A stretch of DNA of 35,650 nucleotides from the NCBI GenBank assembly GCA_938022935.1, contig CALIHL010000229.1, positions 1 to 35,650 of the forward strand, read 5' to 3'. Positions 34,401-35,650 of the stretch are shown here, in pieces (position 1 is the first letter of the stretch; each line of letters opens with the position of its first letter). Made by a program: the position numbers and the translations under genes. The notes beneath the pieces are model-generated. The model saw nothing but the letters and a program-made list of their open reading frames with translations. It was not told the origin of the DNA and did no database searches. This DNA comes from an uncultured Saprospiraceae bacterium. GTDB lineage: Bacteria; Bacteroidota; Bacteroidia; Chitinophagales; Saprospiraceae.

Positions 34401-34820
34401 ATATTTGATGAAGACCAACTTCAGAACAGTATCCCCAACTCTGTTATAGAGTTGGGCTCGATGGTGTTATGGAACAATGGAGACGGCACATTTGAGCAAA
34501 AGCTACTACCGGTGGAAGCACAGCTTTCATCAGTTCATGCTATAGCAGCCGACGATGTTAATGGTGATGGTCATCAAGATCTTATAATAGGCGGTAACCA
34601 ATACAGACAAAAACCGGAGTTAGGTATCAACGATGGAAGTTATGGACTGATCCTTCTTGGTGATGAACAAAGAGGTTTCACTTCGATGTCTATACAAGAG
34701 TCCGGACTTTTTGAAAAGGGAGAGATTCGTCAGATTGAAATATTAAGAGACCATAAGAAGACTAAATATATTTTTGCAAAAAATAATAATCATCCAGAGA
34801 TATATGAAAGGGCAAATTAA
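31446..34820 (+). CDS. Giant FG-GAP/VCBS-repeat lipoprotein with central ASPIC/UnbV domain
   Basis: A 1124-aa lipoprotein (lipobox VVSC, Cys21). It carries about 14 Ca2+-binding DxDxDG-type repeats in two sets. The first set (about residues 70-515) has seven, such as DFNNDGLTDLFF, DVNNDGWPDIYV and DLDNDGDLDLVV. An ASPIC/UnbV domain at about 545-605 (AIGARVNLYIND ... VHFGIGNHDHVDSIIVYWPD) divides it from the second set (ADINNDGLSDFYI, VDYDNDGDQDLIV, VDIDNDGDQDII, DDVNGDGHQDLII). Each set probably folds as a beta-propeller. Such proteins bind carbohydrate or protein on the cell surface. It follows susD and is paralogous to the gene at 35382. Confidence 0.93.
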   Translation: MKHLIKTTSYWIALMILVVSCSDTASVTGSNLLFEKIDLATAGVDFANELEYTEEFNIYTFRNFYNGAGVGLGDFNNDGLTDLFFCGNQVDNKLYLNKGSFSFLDITDEAGVASANVWSTGVSIVDINGDGWLDVYICKSGDSQGENRHNELFINQGVSKSYDGIDLVTFKEESEMYGLDDLGLSTHAAFLDYDLDGDLDCYLLNNSFRSIGNYDLRPDQRLIRDTLGGNKLFRNNLVHNGNSSSSKMFEDVSESAGIYGSSIGFGLGVTFGDVNNDGWPDIYVSNDFFEKDYLYINNQDGTFVENVDEQIRELSMGSMGADMADINNDGHTDIFVTEMLPRNQERQKTKSLFEDWNKYSAGVEAGYHKQFARNVLQLNTGEGHFREIGRMAGVEATDWSWGALIFDMNNDGWKDLFVANGIYKDLLDQDYINFYSNPNQVRQILFDKEKGGLDKLVDMIPSEALSNFAFENNSDLRFIDKTKDWGFDDPSFSNGSAYGDLDNDGDLDLVVNNINSQPFIYRNNSASDQRYVQILLKDTSSHNRNAIGARVNLYINDEVQSIEVNPARGFMSTVDNRVHFGIGNHDHVDSIIVYWPDLSKRIYHDVEIDRLHIFFKGTDKNDSSFSTIAGGSLLAKSSSFDPVFTHIENDYSDFDREPLLLQMHSNLGPACCSADINNDGLSDFYIGGASGQKGSLFIQKRDGGFKEVVISNNNESSLNEEVGCIFFDANGDRYTDLYIVNGSSEFGANSFNLADHLYFNKGGSSFAKSKQILPTFNFENTSSVVDVDYDNDGDQDLIVSAYIRPMAYGIPSSTYLLSNDGQGTFTDVSKTKAPDFKDIGMVSDLSLVDIDNDGDQDIIAVGEWMGVTLFENDNKSYLKKNVDQLDSLTGLYQSVLVKDLDGNGYEDIVVGNVGLNTRLKASQDYPLTLYINDFDRNGRMEQIFVQSDVYGSFPMVQRADLLKKVPYLNKKYPDYKSFALQRIEDIFDEDQLQNSIPNSVIELGSMVLWNNGDGTFEQKLLPVEAQLSSVHAIAADDVNGDGHQDLIIGGNQYRQKPELGINDGSYGLILLGDEQRGFTSMSIQESGLFEKGEIRQIEILRDHKKTKYIFAKNNNHPEIYERAN

Positions 34821-35385
34821 CCCCATAGTAGCAGTATTGTTATTGGGCGTTCTGTTTATAGAATGTAAACCCAAATCAGAATACCAAACCATTGTTGATA
34901 GAGAGTTGTCTTCAGGCGTCAGACAAGACAGCCTATTTTTAGGGATGTACTTTGGTATGTCCTCCGAAGATTTCTATAAAAGATGTTGGGAGCTCAATAA
35001 AGAAGGGCTAATAATGGAAGGAGGAAACAACGCAACGGTCCATTATAAGCTTGATAAATTAAAGCATAAGGGTGCTTTTGAGTTTTATCCAATATTCAAA
35101 GACGAAAAACTACAGTCAATGACTGGATATGCGCACTACTCAGCTTGGGCACCATGGAATAGAGAAATGTTTGCCGAGTCACTTATAGAGGACTTTAAAG
35201 GTTTCTTGGAGACTTGGTTTGGAGAAGGATTTATGTCTGTACCTTCTCCAGGTACAGGAAAGGCATATGCCCATGTGTCTGGTAATAGGAGAATAGTGCT
35301 ATACTATACAAAAGATGAAAGGGTAGAGGTGTTGTTTACAGATCTTACGAACGACGATGGCATCTTAACAAAGAAGGCTTCATGA
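34804..35385 (+). CDS. Unknown 193-aa lipoprotein between two FG-GAP/UnbV genes
   Basis: A lipoprotein with lipobox FIEC (Cys21). I do not recognise the mature domain. LGMYFGMSSEDFYKRCWELNK is reminiscent of secreted domains that begin 'G-M-x-x-x-x-F' and include a Cys. The start ATG at 34804 overlaps the end of the previous gene by 17 nt; an open frame from 34774 would add 10 unsupported residues. Its stop overlaps the ATG of the next gene (ATGA). Translation of all three genes is therefore coupled, and the protein is likely part of the same surface assembly. Confidence 0.75.
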   Translation: MKGQINPIVAVLLLGVLFIECKPKSEYQTIVDRELSSGVRQDSLFLGMYFGMSSEDFYKRCWELNKEGLIMEGGNNATVHYKLDKLKHKGAFEFYPIFKDEKLQSMTGYAHYSAWAPWNREMFAESLIEDFKGFLETWFGEGFMSVPSPGTGKAYAHVSGNRRIVLYYTKDERVEVLFTDLTNDDGILTKKAS

Positions 35386-35650
35386 AAAACTATTTTCCAT
35401 ACATTATGGCTCTTGGGCTTCTTCTGTTTTTTTCTTGTAAGGAACCAGAGTCTTTTTCACTTGTTCAATTTTCAAAATTGGACAGCACTAAAAGTGGTGT
35501 TGATTTTTCTAACAGCTTAAAGTTTGATCAGTCATTCAATATTTATAAATATCGTAACTATTACAATGGAGGAGGAGTTGGCATCGGAGATGTCAATAAT
35601 GATGGATTTGTTGACGTCTACTTTACTGGCAACTTGACGAGTAACAAACT
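35382..35650 (+). CDS. Second FG-GAP/UnbV-type lipoprotein, 3' end cut by the window
   Basis: The visible 89 codons start with a signal peptide and lipobox FFSC (Cys19). The mature part, GVDFSNSL ... FNIYKYRNYYNGGGVGIGDVNNDGFVDVYFTGNL, closely parallels GVDFANEL ... FNIYTFRNFYNGAGVGLGDFNNDGLTDLFFCGN of the 31446 protein. It is thus a paralogue, probably a tandem duplication that has since diverged. It overlaps the 193-aa lipoprotein gene by 4 nt. Confidence 0.88.
   Translation, partial: MKNYFPYIMALGLLLFFSCKEPESFSLVQFSKLDSTKSGVDFSNSLKFDQSFNIYKYRNYYNGGGVGIGDVNNDGFVDVYFTGNLTSNK

Noticed and set aside
1-35650. CRISPR array, rRNA or insertion sequence
   Set aside because: No regularly spaced direct repeats of 20-40 nt, no rRNA-like sequence and no transposase frame were found on reading both strands.

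Overview
The window looks like chromosomal DNA of a Bacteroidota bacterium, most likely a free-living, Saprospirales-like lineage (the order is a guess). Supporting signs are a SusC/SusD pair, several TAnnTTTG promoter elements with little Shine-Dalgarno signal, the alternative Bacteroidota GlmU-type enzyme, DUF4920, bacillithiol synthesis (BshA), and large FG-GAP/UnbV lipoproteins. Most of the window is ordinary, tightly packed chromosome. Many genes overlap by 1-17 nt or are separated by only a few bases.

Layout. 1-2254 (minus): a 3'-truncated S33 peptidase lipoprotein and a MATE exporter. 2334-3461: a family-4 glycosyltransferase. 3613-8059: a translationally coupled three-gene operon of a coiled-coil P-loop ATPase, an MscS-like membrane protein and a cation:proton antiporter; this is my best candidate for an undescribed system. 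8131-8201: tRNA-Cys with its own promoter and terminator. 8202-10434: an A+T-rich accessory islet with inverted repeats, a hairpin-rich leader, an unknown 204-aa protein and an XRE-ImmA/IrrE metallopeptidase, resembling a toxin-antitoxin or defence module. 10435-13506: galE, cysQ, a WaaE-like glycosyltransferase and a DUF4920 lipoprotein. 13667-14877: the rpsF-rpsR-rplI operon. 14984-16274 (minus): a MerR-type regulator with a degenerate cobalamin-binding domain, coupled to a DUF1330-like protein and diverging from bshA (16425-17561). 17711-20456: a conserved unknown 485-aa protein, a VanY-like carboxypeptidase and an SRPBCC protein. 20528-22774: rpmE type B, alternative glmU and a spermidine-synthase-like methyltransferase. 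22823-25628: a small lipoprotein, a saccharopine-dehydrogenase-like protein and a secreted amidohydrolase.

25648-35650 is a nutrient-uptake locus. A LacI-type regulator is divergent from susC-susD, followed by a terminator-like hairpin, a giant FG-GAP/UnbV lipoprotein, an unknown 193-aa lipoprotein and the start of a second FG-GAP/UnbV paralogue that runs off the window. No glycoside hydrolase or polysaccharide lyase is visible, so the substrate cannot be read from this stretch. The LacI-susC gap holds a 12-bp-period triple repeat and a dyad over the putative susC promoter, which suggests substrate-responsive control.

No CRISPR array, insertion sequence, integrase or rRNA gene was found.
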